A DNA stretch of 23,154 bases, taken from assembly GCA_964355085.1 (NCBI GenBank), contig CAYHBW010000010.1:1-23154 (forward strand). The letters are read 5' to 3'. The stretch comes from REEB48 sp964355085 (GTDB taxonomy: Bacteria > Patescibacteriota > Minisyncoccia > UBA6257 > 02-FULL-45-10c). Below, piece after piece: positions 15,385 through 22,208 of this stretch (its first letter is position 1; each line of letters opens with the position of its first letter). The notes under the pieces are model-generated. The model made no database searches. It worked only from the letters and a program-made list of their open reading frames with translations, and was not told the origin of the DNA. The position numbers and the translations under genes were made by a program.

Positions 15385-15843
15385 ATGGATAAGCAATACG
15401 TTACAAAAGAGAAACTTGAAGAATTGAAACAGGAGCTTGCAGACCTCAAAGGGCGCAAGAGGATCGAAGTCGGAGAAAGACTGAAAAGAGCGAAAGAACT
15501 TGGAGACCTTTCCGAGAATTCGGAATATTTCGAAGCCCGCGAAGAACAGGCGCAGGTTGAAACCAGGATCGGCGAACTTGAGGACATGATTAAAACTGCC
15601 GAAATAATCGAGAAATCCTCCTCAACTTCAGATGTTTCGATAGGATCGACGGTAGAGGTGGAAAAAGGAGGCCAGAGAATGAAGCTTACGATAGTCGGAT
15701 CGAACGAAGCGAATCCCGGCAGCGGATTCATTTCAAACGAGTCTCCGCTCGGCCGCGCATTTCTCGGGAAAAAAGCCGGAGAAAAAGTGACGGTCTCGGT
15801 TCCGAAAGGCAAAGTTGAATATCTGATTCTTTCAATCAGTTAA
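15385..15843 (+). CDS. greA: Transcription elongation factor GreA
   Basis: GreA rescues backtracked RNA polymerase by stimulating transcript cleavage. This 152-residue protein has the N-terminal coiled coil with GDLSENSEYFEAREEQ at residues 40-55; Asp41 and Glu44 at the tip are the catalytic acidic pair. The C-terminal FKBP-like domain includes IGSTVEVE, SNEANPGSGFISNESPLGRAFLGKKAGE and a final VEYLILSI strand. It starts 13 nt after the glycosyltransferase stop, after a small ACTAATAACTAATAACT direct repeat, and has no Shine-Dalgarno. Confidence 0.97.
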   Translation: MDKQYVTKEKLEELKQELADLKGRKRIEVGERLKRAKELGDLSENSEYFEAREEQAQVETRIGELEDMIKTAEIIEKSSSTSDVSIGSTVEVEKGGQRMKLTIVGSNEANPGSGFISNESPLGRAFLGKKAGEKVTVSVPKGKVEYLILSIS

Positions 15844-15863
15844 GGCCGGATTTTGAACAAATT

Positions 15864-17321
15864 ATGCTGGAGGATATCATCGGCGAAAGACTGAAAAAAC
15901 GGGAGGCGCTTCTGGCGGCCGGTAAAAATCCATACCCGGCGAAAGTCCCGAGAATAAGCGGGATTGACCGGGTGATAAAGTACTTCACCATCTGCGCTTT
16001 ATTGAGAAAAAATGTCTCGGTAGCCGGGAGAATCATGGGAAAACGCGCCCAAGGCGGAGTGATGTTTTTGGATATTCAGGATGCTTCCGGAAAAATACAG
16101 GCCGTAGCCAGTAAGAAGAAATTATCCGATTTCAGCTTATACAAGGATAATCTGGATATCGGAGATTTTATTTCAGCCACCGGCAGGCCGTTCACGACCA
16201 AAAAAGGAGAAAAGAGCATCGAAGTTTCCGATCTGCGCATCGCAACGAAATCCCTCCGCCCTCTCCCGACAACCTGGTACGGATTCCGCGATGAAGAGGA
16301 AAAACTGCGTAAGCGCTATCTGGACATCCTTTTTAACCCGGAGGTTAAAGATATGGTGGAAAAAAGATCGAAATTCTGGAACTCGATCCGAAAATTCCTG
16401 ATGGACAGGGATTTCCTGGAAGTGGAGACTCCCGTACTGGAAACAATGCCGGGCGGAGCCGATGCCCGTCCATTCGCGACTCATCACAACGCCCTGGATA
16501 TGGACGTGTTTTTGCGCATCTCAATGGGGGAACTCTGGCAGAAAAAACTCATGGTTGCCGGATTTGAAAAAACTTTTGAAATCGGACGCCAGTTCCGGAA
16601 CGAAGGAATGGACGCCGAACATCTGCAGGATTACACCCAGATGGAATTTTATTGGGCATACGCGGACTATGAAATGGGAATGGAGCTGGTGGAAAATCTT
16701 TTCAAAACAACCGCAAAAGAGACCTTCGGCACCATGAAATTCAAAATCGGGGAATTCAATGTCAATCTCGGGAAAAAATGGGAGCGCTATGATTACAGGA
16801 GTACTGTCCTCAAATATACCGGCGTGGACATACTGAAGACCGACCTGAAGGAAATAGAAGCTAAACTTAAGGATCTTAAAATCCATTACGACAAAAAAGG
16901 ATTCAATATCACCCGCGCCATAGACAATCTTTGGAAATATTGTCGGCGCCAGATCGGCGGTCCGGGCTTTCTGACCGGAGTGCCTGTTGAAGTTTCGCCG
17001 CTGGCTAAAAAAGACGAGAAAAATCCGCAGCTCACGCAGAGATTCCAGGTTATAATCGCCGGCTCGGAACTCGGCAACGGATACAGCGAGCTGAACGACC
17101 CGGTTGATCAGGAAGAAAGGTTCAACGCCCAGATGAAGCTGCGGGAAGAAGGCGACGAAGAAGCCCAGAGAAAAGACGAAGACTTCCTTGAGGCCCTACA
17201 GTACGGCATGCCGCCCACCTGCGGATTCGGAATGAGTGAGCGGGTTTTCAGCTTCCTGATCAATAAAACCGCAAGGGAATCCCAGATTTTTCCCCTAATG
17301 AAGCCGAAAAATGAAAAATAA
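15864..17321 (+). CDS. lysS: Lysyl-tRNA synthetase, class II
   Basis: Charges tRNA-Lys. The 485-residue protein has an N-terminal OB-fold anticodon domain (about 50-130) and a class II catalytic core: motif 1 around FLEVETPVLETMPGGADARPF (split, 184-204), motif 2 at FEIGRQFRNEGMD (238-250), and motif 3 at GFGMSERVF near 454-462. SELGNGYSELNDPVDQEERF supports lysine specificity. Two spots differ from the common bacterial form: motif 2 is followed by AEHLQDYTQMEFY rather than THNPEFTMMEFY, and motif 3 has GMSERV rather than GIDRLV. The gene lies 20 nt after greA with no Shine-Dalgarno, and ends at a strong terminator. Confidence 0.93.
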   Translation: MLEDIIGERLKKREALLAAGKNPYPAKVPRISGIDRVIKYFTICALLRKNVSVAGRIMGKRAQGGVMFLDIQDASGKIQAVASKKKLSDFSLYKDNLDIGDFISATGRPFTTKKGEKSIEVSDLRIATKSLRPLPTTWYGFRDEEEKLRKRYLDILFNPEVKDMVEKRSKFWNSIRKFLMDRDFLEVETPVLETMPGGADARPFATHHNALDMDVFLRISMGELWQKKLMVAGFEKTFEIGRQFRNEGMDAEHLQDYTQMEFYWAYADYEMGMELVENLFKTTAKETFGTMKFKIGEFNVNLGKKWERYDYRSTVLKYTGVDILKTDLKEIEAKLKDLKIHYDKKGFNITRAIDNLWKYCRRQIGGPGFLTGVPVEVSPLAKKDEKNPQLTQRFQVIIAGSELGNGYSELNDPVDQEERFNAQMKLREEGDEEAQRKDEDFLEALQYGMPPTCGFGMSERVFSFLINKTARESQIFPLMKPKNEK

Positions 17322-17342
17322 TACCCCGGAAGTCCGGGGTAT
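17321..17342. terminator. Bidirectional terminator between lysS and the minus-strand metalloprotease
   Basis: ATACCCCGGA (17321-17330) and TCCGGGGTAT (17333-17342) are perfectly complementary. A/T-rich sequence flanks both sides (AAAAATA before, TTTTATTT after). It serves two convergent genes. Confidence 0.75.
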
Positions 17343-17343
17343 T

Positions 17344-17964
17344 TTATTTCGCGACATGCAGATTATGCCTCATGGCGAAATTCAGAGAGTTGAATGACAT
17401 GGCCTTGGCATAGCCGGGAGAGTTGAATTTCTTTTTTATGAATTCGGCAGCCGCCGACAGATTTCCCGACTCTTTCATCCTTCTGTGCTCCTCGGCGGCC
17501 GAATAAACCGAGCTCAATCCATAGACATGGTGCAGGAGCTCGTGGGCGACCACATTGTACAGATAAACCGGACAATCTTCTTTCGCGGAAGGGATTTTCT
17601 TCGATTCGGAAAAATCCAATCCTGAACGGAAAATGTTGAGGACATAGATGCTGATGCGGCGTTTCCTGATATGATACGTTCCCAAAGTCAGATTTTTAAC
17701 GCCGTTTTTGAGCTCCGATTTCTGATCGTTCGCGGAATAGATGAAATCTATGCTTTCCGGGAACTTCGCGCTGGTATCGGAACCGGTTATTTTCAGGATT
17801 TCCGGCCAAAGCTCGTCCGTGATGAAAGCATTGTCAATTTCAAATTCCCAGCGGTTTTGACCTATATAAACGAACGGGGTAGTGCCGTCAAATCCGTCTG
17901 GAGCCAGATCATCGCCGTATGACGAAAGCTGTAAAAGAGCCAGAATGACAGCAAGGATATTCAT
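17344..17964 (-). CDS. Predicted secreted HExxH zinc metallopeptidase, unknown family
   Basis: This 206-residue protein begins with a short signal-peptide-like stretch (MNILAVILALLQLSSYG) and then a soluble domain. HELLHH at 141-146 within VVAHELLHHVYGLSSVYSA is a classic HExxH zinc motif; AEEHRRM at 158-164 could supply the third ligand by the glu-zincin scheme, but this is not certain. I cannot name the family. ATG at 17964 has no Shine-Dalgarno upstream. The gene is convergent with lysS and divergent from the 105-residue gene, and shares an AT-rich promoter region (about 17985-18015) with it. Proteolytic activity is inferred from one motif only. Confidence 0.75.
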   Translation of the reverse strand: MNILAVILALLQLSSYGDDLAPDGFDGTTPFVYIGQNRWEFEIDNAFITDELWPEILKITGSDTSAKFPESIDFIYSANDQKSELKNGVKNLTLGTYHIRKRRISIYVLNIFRSGLDFSESKKIPSAKEDCPVYLYNVVAHELLHHVYGLSSVYSAAEEHRRMKESGNLSAAAEFIKKKFNSPGYAKAMSFNSLNFAMRHNLHVAK

Positions 17965-17994
17965 ATATCCGGTTTAGCTGAATTCCAATCTGGA

Positions 17995-18000
17995 TATAAT
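17995..18000 (+). promoter_or_regulatory. Candidate -10 box for the 105-residue gene
   Basis: TATAAT (17995-18000) is a perfect -10 in an AT-rich divergent region; no convincing -35 is seen. Initiation near 18007 would give a leader of about 210 nt before the ATG at 18217. Confidence 0.45.
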
Positions 18001-18117
18001 TTATAATATTTTAAAGTTCAGGTCAAATTTGCATTCCATCAGCGCTTATGATTTAATGAATTCAATCCCGGAAAGGAAAGGGCAAAGACTCTTGCGTCTG
18101 TCGACTCTATCCCTAAG

Positions 18118-18151
18118 GATCGAACCAAGGCCTCCGGCCGAAGTTTTGATC
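18118..18151 (+). other. Predicted RNA hairpin in the leader of the 105-residue gene
   Basis: GATCGAAC (18118-18125) can pair with GTTTTGATC (18143-18151, one bulged T and one G-T pair). Above a CAA/GAA internal loop, GGCC pairs with GGCC around TCC. No T run follows, so it is not a terminator. An upstream AGAC/GTCT stem (about 18087-18100) may add to the fold. Between this hairpin and the gene lies a 12-codon frame at 18158-18196 that ends in four Phe codons. Confidence 0.4.
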
Positions 18152-18216
18152 TTTGAGATGGAAGTCATGGAAATAAGGGTCTTTTTCTTTTTCTGAAAAA
18201 TAGCAGGGAGGCGACC

Positions 18217-18534
18217 ATGGGCAAAAGCGGTGAAGAATTCAAATCGTCCGAACGCCCAATCCATCTGAAATGCCAGCTGCAGCTCAAAAGGGATGTCACC
18301 CTCATTCTTGTGCCGGAATATAACGCGGAACCGGAAAAGATCAGACTCAAAAAAGGCACCAGCTTCACGCTGATCGATGACCGGCAGATGTTCTGCGCAA
18401 CCGACCATGGTTGCGGCAACGGCCCGCTGGTCAAGATTGATGAATCACGGGATGCGGATGTCGAAGACAGATACATCGGCAGATCCGTCGTCATCCCGGC
18501 AAGATTCCTCAAACTCCACCCGAATGTCCTTTAG
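18217..18534 (+). CDS. Orphan 105-residue soluble protein, unknown function
   Basis: I do not recognise this protein. It has no signal peptide or membrane helix. It alternates short hydrophobic strands and charged turns (for example VTLILVPEY, SFTLIDD, SVVIPARFLKL), suggesting a small beta-rich fold. Cys19, Cys60 and Cys66 are present, the last two in FCATDHGCG. Unlike the ribosomal genes, it has a strong Shine-Dalgarno (AGGGAGG, 6 nt before the ATG). Its stop overlaps the following terminator hairpin. A leader of about 210 nt with a predicted hairpin precedes it, which hints at post-transcriptional control. Confidence 0.65.
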   Translation: MGKSGEEFKSSERPIHLKCQLQLKRDVTLILVPEYNAEPEKIRLKKGTSFTLIDDRQMFCATDHGCGNGPLVKIDESRDADVEDRYIGRSVVIPARFLKLHPNVL

Positions 18535-18557
18535 CTCCGGAAACGGAGCTTTTTTTT
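18533..18557 (+). terminator. Terminator after the 105-residue gene
   Basis: AGCTCCG (18533-18539) pairs with CGGAGCT (18544-18550) over a GAAA tetraloop, followed by seven T. The gene stop TAG (18532-18534) overlaps the first stem bases. Confidence 0.9.
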
Positions 18558-18571
18558 ATGCAGAAATAGGT

Positions 18572-18577
18572 TATAAT
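18572..18577 (+). promoter_or_regulatory. -10 box positioned for a leaderless serS mRNA
   Basis: TATAAT (18572-18577) is followed by exactly 7 nt (AATTTAC) and then the serS ATG at 18585. A start site at the A of the ATG is predicted. The same geometry is seen at the glycosyltransferase gene. Confidence 0.6.
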
Positions 18578-18584
18578 AATTTAC

Positions 18585-19883
18585 ATGTTGGATGTGAATA
18601 AAATACGGACCAGTCCGGAGGAAGTCAAAAAGGGGATTTCCTCGAAGAAATCCGATCCTGCTCTAGTGGACAGATTTCTTGAACTCGACGGAAAGTGGAG
18701 AGTTTTGACGACCAAATTCGACGAAACAAGATCTGAACAGAAAAAACTCGGCGAGGCGAAAAAAATCGAGGAGGCGAAAAAACTGAAGGAAAAGCTCAAG
18801 GAGCTGGAATCCGAATTGGCTGAAATTGAAAAACAACGGACGGAATTGCTTTATAAAATTCCGAATCTTCCCTTTGAGGATGTTCCGGTCGGAAAAGATG
18901 AGACCGACAATAAAGTTATCCGGAGCTGGGGCGAGATTCCGAAATTCACCTTCAAACCGAAAGACCACATGCAACTCGGCGAAGCGCTGGATCTGATCGA
19001 TACGAAAACCGCCAGCAAAGTGACCGGTTCCAGATTCAACTACCTCAAAGGAAAATTGGCCATGATGGAATTCGCAATCGTCCAGCATGTTTTTTCCTTG
19101 CTCTCCGATAAGGACTTCATCAAAAAAATGGCCGTGAAGATCGGACCGGATTTTCCGGCAACCCCGTTCATTCCGGTCATCCCGCCGGTCATGATAAATC
19201 CGGAAACCTTCACGCGCATGGCCCGGCTCGATCCTGGACAGGAAGATGAAAGGTTCTATCTTCCGAAGGACAATCTCTATCTCGTCGGAAGCGCCGAGCA
19301 TACGCTCGGTCCGCTTCATATGGACGAATCAATTCCTGAATCAAAACTACCGATAAGGTACGTCGGATTTTCCTCCGCATTCCGCCGTGAAGCCGGCAGT
19401 TACGGAAAAGATGTCCAGGGAATTCTGCGCGTCCATCAGTTCGATAAGATTGAAATCGAATCTTTCACGCTTCCGGAGCTTTCCAGGCAAGAACAGGATT
19501 TCATCGTCAGCATCCAGGAATATCTTCTGCAGACCCTCGAACTTCCTTATCAGGTCATTTCCGTCTGTACGGGCGACATGGGCGGACCGGACGCCAGGCA
19601 GATAGACATCGAAACCTGGATGCCGGGACAGAACAGATACCGCGAAACACACACTTCCGATCTCATGACCGATTACCAATCCCGTCGGCTTAAAACCCGG
19701 GTAAAAAGAAACAACGGGGAATCCGAGCTCGTCCACATGAATGACGCGACAGCTTTTGCAATCGGCCGGATACTCATTGCGATAATCGAAAATTATCAGA
19801 CAGAAAAAGGGACGATCCGCGTACCGGAAGCTCTGCGGAAATACATCGGGGAGGAAGAAATCGGAGCGGAAAATATTGGATAA
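18585..19883 (+). CDS. serS: Seryl-tRNA synthetase
   Basis: Charges tRNA-Ser (and tRNA-Sec where present). The 432-residue protein has the usual N-terminal long coiled-coil arm (about 30-110, rich in Lys and Glu), which grips the tRNA variable arm. The class II core includes the YLVGSAEHTLGPLH segment, motif 2 FRREAGSYGKDVQGILRVHQF, and motif 3 region FAIGRILIAIIENYQTEKGTIRVPEAL. It lies behind a terminator and has its own promoter 7 nt from the ATG. No Shine-Dalgarno is present. Confidence 0.97.
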   Translation: MLDVNKIRTSPEEVKKGISSKKSDPALVDRFLELDGKWRVLTTKFDETRSEQKKLGEAKKIEEAKKLKEKLKELESELAEIEKQRTELLYKIPNLPFEDVPVGKDETDNKVIRSWGEIPKFTFKPKDHMQLGEALDLIDTKTASKVTGSRFNYLKGKLAMMEFAIVQHVFSLLSDKDFIKKMAVKIGPDFPATPFIPVIPPVMINPETFTRMARLDPGQEDERFYLPKDNLYLVGSAEHTLGPLHMDESIPESKLPIRYVGFSSAFRREAGSYGKDVQGILRVHQFDKIEIESFTLPELSRQEQDFIVSIQEYLLQTLELPYQVISVCTGDMGGPDARQIDIETWMPGQNRYRETHTSDLMTDYQSRRLKTRVKRNNGESELVHMNDATAFAIGRILIAIIENYQTEKGTIRVPEALRKYIGEEEIGAENIG

Positions 19884-19905
19884 TAAAAGACGCCTGCCTT
19901 ATACT
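19876..19905 (+). promoter_or_regulatory. Candidate promoter for the metzincin-like gene
   Basis: TTGGAT (19876-19881) and TATACT (19900-19905) are spaced by 18 nt. The predicted start near 19912 gives a leader of about 26 nt with AGGA 7 nt before the ATG at 19938. The -35 is within the last codons of serS. Confidence 0.4.
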
Positions 19906-19937
19906 GAAATCAGCAGGAAATTGACATAGGACCTACA

Positions 19938-20729
19938 ATGAGGCCTGAATTACGGCTTTCCCGTCTCGCCCTGGCAGCGGCTGTCTTAGCGGCTGGCGCG
20001 TCAGGTTTATGGCTTCTGAATACGATCACCCGCCAGAATTCGATATCCGGCCTGTATATCGAAAAACCTCCGTGCGGATACAGATCCGAGAAAAACCTTA
20101 TCATTTTCATGGATGACAGGGCGGTCAGATCGCTGAAACGCTTCCGGATAAACATAAACAGCATACTTCTGAAAGCGAATGAGGTCTGGAAAGAAAACGG
20201 AATAAGGGTCAGATACGGCGCGGGCAGCGTCAGATTCCGCAGCTGGGATACCTTCTCTGAAGAATGCAGATTCCGGGACGCTAAATTCTCCGACGAATCC
20301 CGGTGCCTTGCCAATGAGATGGGACCGAAATCAGCATCAGTCAGAAAACAATATGATCCGGATATCCTTATTTTCATTACTGCAAGCGGAATCGAGGATA
20401 TGTCCGGTAAATCTTTTTGGAAGGCAGGCCAGGGGAACGGGACGATAGTCCTGAATCTCGGGATAAACCTGAATAAATATGATTCGGACGAAAGAGTGAG
20501 GGGCGTGGCGAATAATTTTTACCGGAAAAGATTCGCCCAGCTTCTTGTCCATGAAAACGCCCATCTTTACGGCATACCGCATTCTTCAGAAAGCAATTCC
20601 ATCATGAAAAACAATATCGACGGATTGGGCGGACACAAAATGAGAATCGACCGGGAATCCAAGCAGGCGCTGCTGGAAATAACCGGACACCTGGAGATGG
20701 AGACAGTAGGATGCGCAGCTCGCAAGTGA
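19938..20729 (+). CDS. Membrane-anchored metzincin-like zinc metallopeptidase
   Basis: This 263-residue protein has a basic N-terminus and one hydrophobic segment (about 9-28), probably a signal anchor or uncleaved signal. HENAHLYGIPH at 205-215 is a full HExxHxxGxxH motif with three zinc-binding His, and Met223 in NSIMKNN can be the Met-turn, so the metzincin clan is likely. Family within the clan is not clear; archaemetzincin-like or matrixin-like proteins are possibilities. Cys46, 110, 123 and 259 could form disulfides outside the cell. An AGGA Shine-Dalgarno precedes the start. The stop codon lies in the terminator hairpin. Confidence 0.85.
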   Translation: MRPELRLSRLALAAAVLAAGASGLWLLNTITRQNSISGLYIEKPPCGYRSEKNLIIFMDDRAVRSLKRFRININSILLKANEVWKENGIRVRYGAGSVRFRSWDTFSEECRFRDAKFSDESRCLANEMGPKSASVRKQYDPDILIFITASGIEDMSGKSFWKAGQGNGTIVLNLGINLNKYDSDERVRGVANNFYRKRFAQLLVHENAHLYGIPHSSESNSIMKNNIDGLGGHKMRIDRESKQALLEITGHLEMETVGCAARK

Positions 20730-20742
20730 GCTGCGCTTTTTT
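20713..20742 (+). terminator. Terminator overlapping the end of the metzincin-like gene
   Basis: GCGCAGCTC (20713-20721) pairs with GAGCTGCGC (20728-20736) over GCAAGT, followed by six T. The last codons and the TGA stop (20727-20729) of the upstream gene are inside the hairpin. Confidence 0.9.
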
Positions 20743-20788
20743 ATGTGAAGGGTGGCTAACGGACGGTTTTTATATTAAATTATTAGAG

Positions 20789-21901
20789 ATGGGTAAATTG
20801 AAGACTTGGGTGGAAATCAGCAGAAAATCGGTCGACAGCAACGTAAAATCCATACGCGGAATTCTTGCGCCCAAAACGAAACTTTTATCGGTAGTCAAAT
20901 CAAACGCATACGGACACGGGCTTACGGCTTTTGCGCAGATTGCCGCCCCGGGCGTGGACGGTTTCTGCGTTGATAGCGTTCCGGAAGGCCTTAAATTGCG
21001 CAAAAACGGCCTTAAAAATCCGGTTCTTGTGCTTGGGCCGACAATGCCAGGCATTATAAACGATGCGTCTGAAAACTCGATAATCATTAGTATTTCAAAT
21101 TTTGACGCACTTAAAAATATCGCAAATTCCAAAAACAGGCCGGAGTTCCACCTCAAAATAGACACCGGCATGCACAGACAGGGGTTCAAGGTCGCCGAAA
21201 TACCCGACGTAATAAAAATAGTAAAATCTTCGAATCTCCGGGATAATCTGAAGGGAGTGTTCACTCATTTCGCTTCCGCAAAAGACATCAATTACCCGAC
21301 TTACACAGATCTGCAATTCTCCGCTTTCAAAAAAGCGATTTCAATGCTTGAAAAATCCGGCTTCAGGAATCTGATGAAGCACGCTTCTGCGACCGGCGGA
21401 ACTCTGGCTGACCGGAAATATCATCTTGACGCGGTCCGCATCGGAATCGGCCTTTACGGGCTTTGGCCATCCAAAGAACTTCAGATTCAGAAAAAAACCG
21501 TCCGGCTTAAACCGGTTCTTTCCTGGCACTCCCTTATAAGCGAAATAAAATCCCTCAAAAAAGGGGATTACGTCGGTTATGATCTTTCCGAGCGCGTCAG
21601 CCGGCCGGCCAAAATAGCCGTCATCCCGATCGGTTACTGGCACGGATTTCCTAGAAATCTTTCAGGAACCGGCGAAGTTCTCATAAACGGAAAGCGCGCC
21701 AAAGTTCTCGGAAGGGTTTCAATGGACCTCTTGATCGTCGATGTCAGCGGAATCCGGTGCAAAACCGGCGACCGGGCGACCATCATCGGAAAACAGAAGA
21801 ATGAAGAATTAGGCGCCTTTGATGTCGCCCAAAAATGCGGAACAATACATTACGAATTGATCACGAGAATCAACCCTCTTATTGAAAGGATCATTAAATG
21901 A
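20789..21901 (+). CDS. alr: Alanine racemase
   Basis: Makes D-Ala for peptidoglycan. From the ATG at 20789 the protein has 370 residues. The PLP Lys37 is in VVKSNAYGHG; KIDTGMHRQGF, the RIGIGLYG segment and the catalytic Tyr264 in YVGYDLSER are present, followed by IPIGYWHGFPR and GRVSMDLLIVDVSG of the C-terminal barrel. IGYWHGFPR differs from the more usual IGYADGYPR. The frame extends to 20711, but that part overlaps the upstream terminator, so the internal ATG is chosen. The stop at 21899-21901 is 2 nt from the left copy of the ATGGAT repeat; before the insertion ftsQ probably followed directly. Confidence 0.95.
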   Translation: MGKLKTWVEISRKSVDSNVKSIRGILAPKTKLLSVVKSNAYGHGLTAFAQIAAPGVDGFCVDSVPEGLKLRKNGLKNPVLVLGPTMPGIINDASENSIIISISNFDALKNIANSKNRPEFHLKIDTGMHRQGFKVAEIPDVIKIVKSSNLRDNLKGVFTHFASAKDINYPTYTDLQFSAFKKAISMLEKSGFRNLMKHASATGGTLADRKYHLDAVRIGIGLYGLWPSKELQIQKKTVRLKPVLSWHSLISEIKSLKKGDYVGYDLSERVSRPAKIAVIPIGYWHGFPRNLSGTGEVLINGKRAKVLGRVSMDLLIVDVSGIRCKTGDRATIIGKQKNEELGAFDVAQKCGTIHYELITRINPLIERIIK

Positions 21902-21903
21902 AC

Positions 21904-21909
21904 ATGGAT
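21904..21909 (+). repeat. Left copy of 6-bp direct repeat ATGGAT (putative target duplication)
   Basis: ATGGAT abuts the left inverted repeat. The same 6 bp abut the right inverted repeat at 22209-22214, where they form the first two codons of ftsQ. Confidence 0.6.
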
Positions 21910-21927
21910 ACCACACATAACTTACAC
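21910..21927 (+). repeat. Left terminal inverted repeat of the GIY-YIG element
   Basis: Reads accacacataacttacac; 17 of 18 bases are complementary to the right end, with a mismatch only at the outermost base. It is 11 nt upstream of the GIY-YIG start codon. Confidence 0.85.
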
Positions 21928-21938
21928 TGATTTTGATT

Positions 21939-22196
21939 ATGTTTTACGTATATATGCTTCAATCTTTAAAAAACAAAACTTTATACATAGGATATACTTA
22001 TGATTTGGATAAGCGGCTTAAAGAACATAATCAAAATGAATCGGCTTATACTAAAAAATACAGCCCGTGGGAATTAATTTATTGCGAAGGATATAGATCG
22101 GAAAAATATGCTCGTAGTCGTGAGCAATCATTAAAACTGCACGCACAAGGGTTGCGAAGGATAAAAGAAAGGCTTCGCGCAAGCTTAGTGGTGTAA
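21939..22196 (+). CDS. Stand-alone GIY-YIG endonuclease domain protein (YhbQ/UPF0213-like)
   Basis: This 85-residue protein is one GIY-YIG nuclease domain. YVY at 3-5 and YIG at 16-18 form the signature; Arg26 and His30 in DKRLKEHN are the usual catalytic helix residues, Tyr37 follows, and Glu62 in ARSREQSLK fits the metal-binding Glu. No DNA-binding domain is attached. Such small proteins are common in CPR genomes; here it is the only gene of an inverted-repeat-bounded insert, which suggests it acts on that element. A TTG at 21933 is in frame but the ATG at 21939 gives the normal MFYVYML start. No promoter or Shine-Dalgarno is seen, so it may rely on alr transcription. DNA repair roles are an alternative. 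Confidence 0.92.
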   Translation: MFYVYMLQSLKNKTLYIGYTYDLDKRLKEHNQNESAYTKKYSPWELIYCEGYRSEKYARSREQSLKLHAQGLRRIKERLRASLVV

Positions 22197-22208
22197 GTTA
22201 TGTGTGGG
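22191..22208 (-). repeat. Right terminal inverted repeat of the GIY-YIG element
   Basis: Reads gtgtaagttatgtgtggg on the plus strand. It contains the GIY-YIG stop codon (22194-22196) and ends directly at the ftsQ ATG. Confidence 0.85.

Larger units (their letters stand above)
21910..22208 (+). mobile_element. 299-bp GIY-YIG mini-element with terminal inverted repeats
   Basis: The left end (21910-21927) and right end (22191-22208) are inverted repeats that match at 17 of 18 positions, with ccacacataacttacac as the shared core. They are the outermost sequence of the insert and are flanked by the direct repeat ATGGAT on both sides. Between them lies a single gene, a stand-alone GIY-YIG nuclease. 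Its last Val codon and stop are inside the right repeat. The insert is visibly more AT-rich than alr or ftsQ. Excising it with one ATGGAT copy gives alr-TGA-AC-ATG-ftsQ, a normal tight junction. Mobility by the encoded nuclease is inference. Confidence 0.75.

Noticed and set aside
18110..18135. GGTTCGATCC on the minus strand, like a tRNA T arm
   Set aside because: The flanking T stem does not pair properly, and no acceptor, D or anticodon arms can be built around it.
19893..19917. CCTGC/GCAGG inverted repeat after serS
   Set aside because: A 5-bp stem with a 15-nt loop and no T run is too weak to call a terminator; it overlaps a better promoter candidate.
20711..20788. Longer N-terminus for alanine racemase
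   Set aside because: It begins within the terminator and coding end of the upstream gene; the family start fits ATG 20789.
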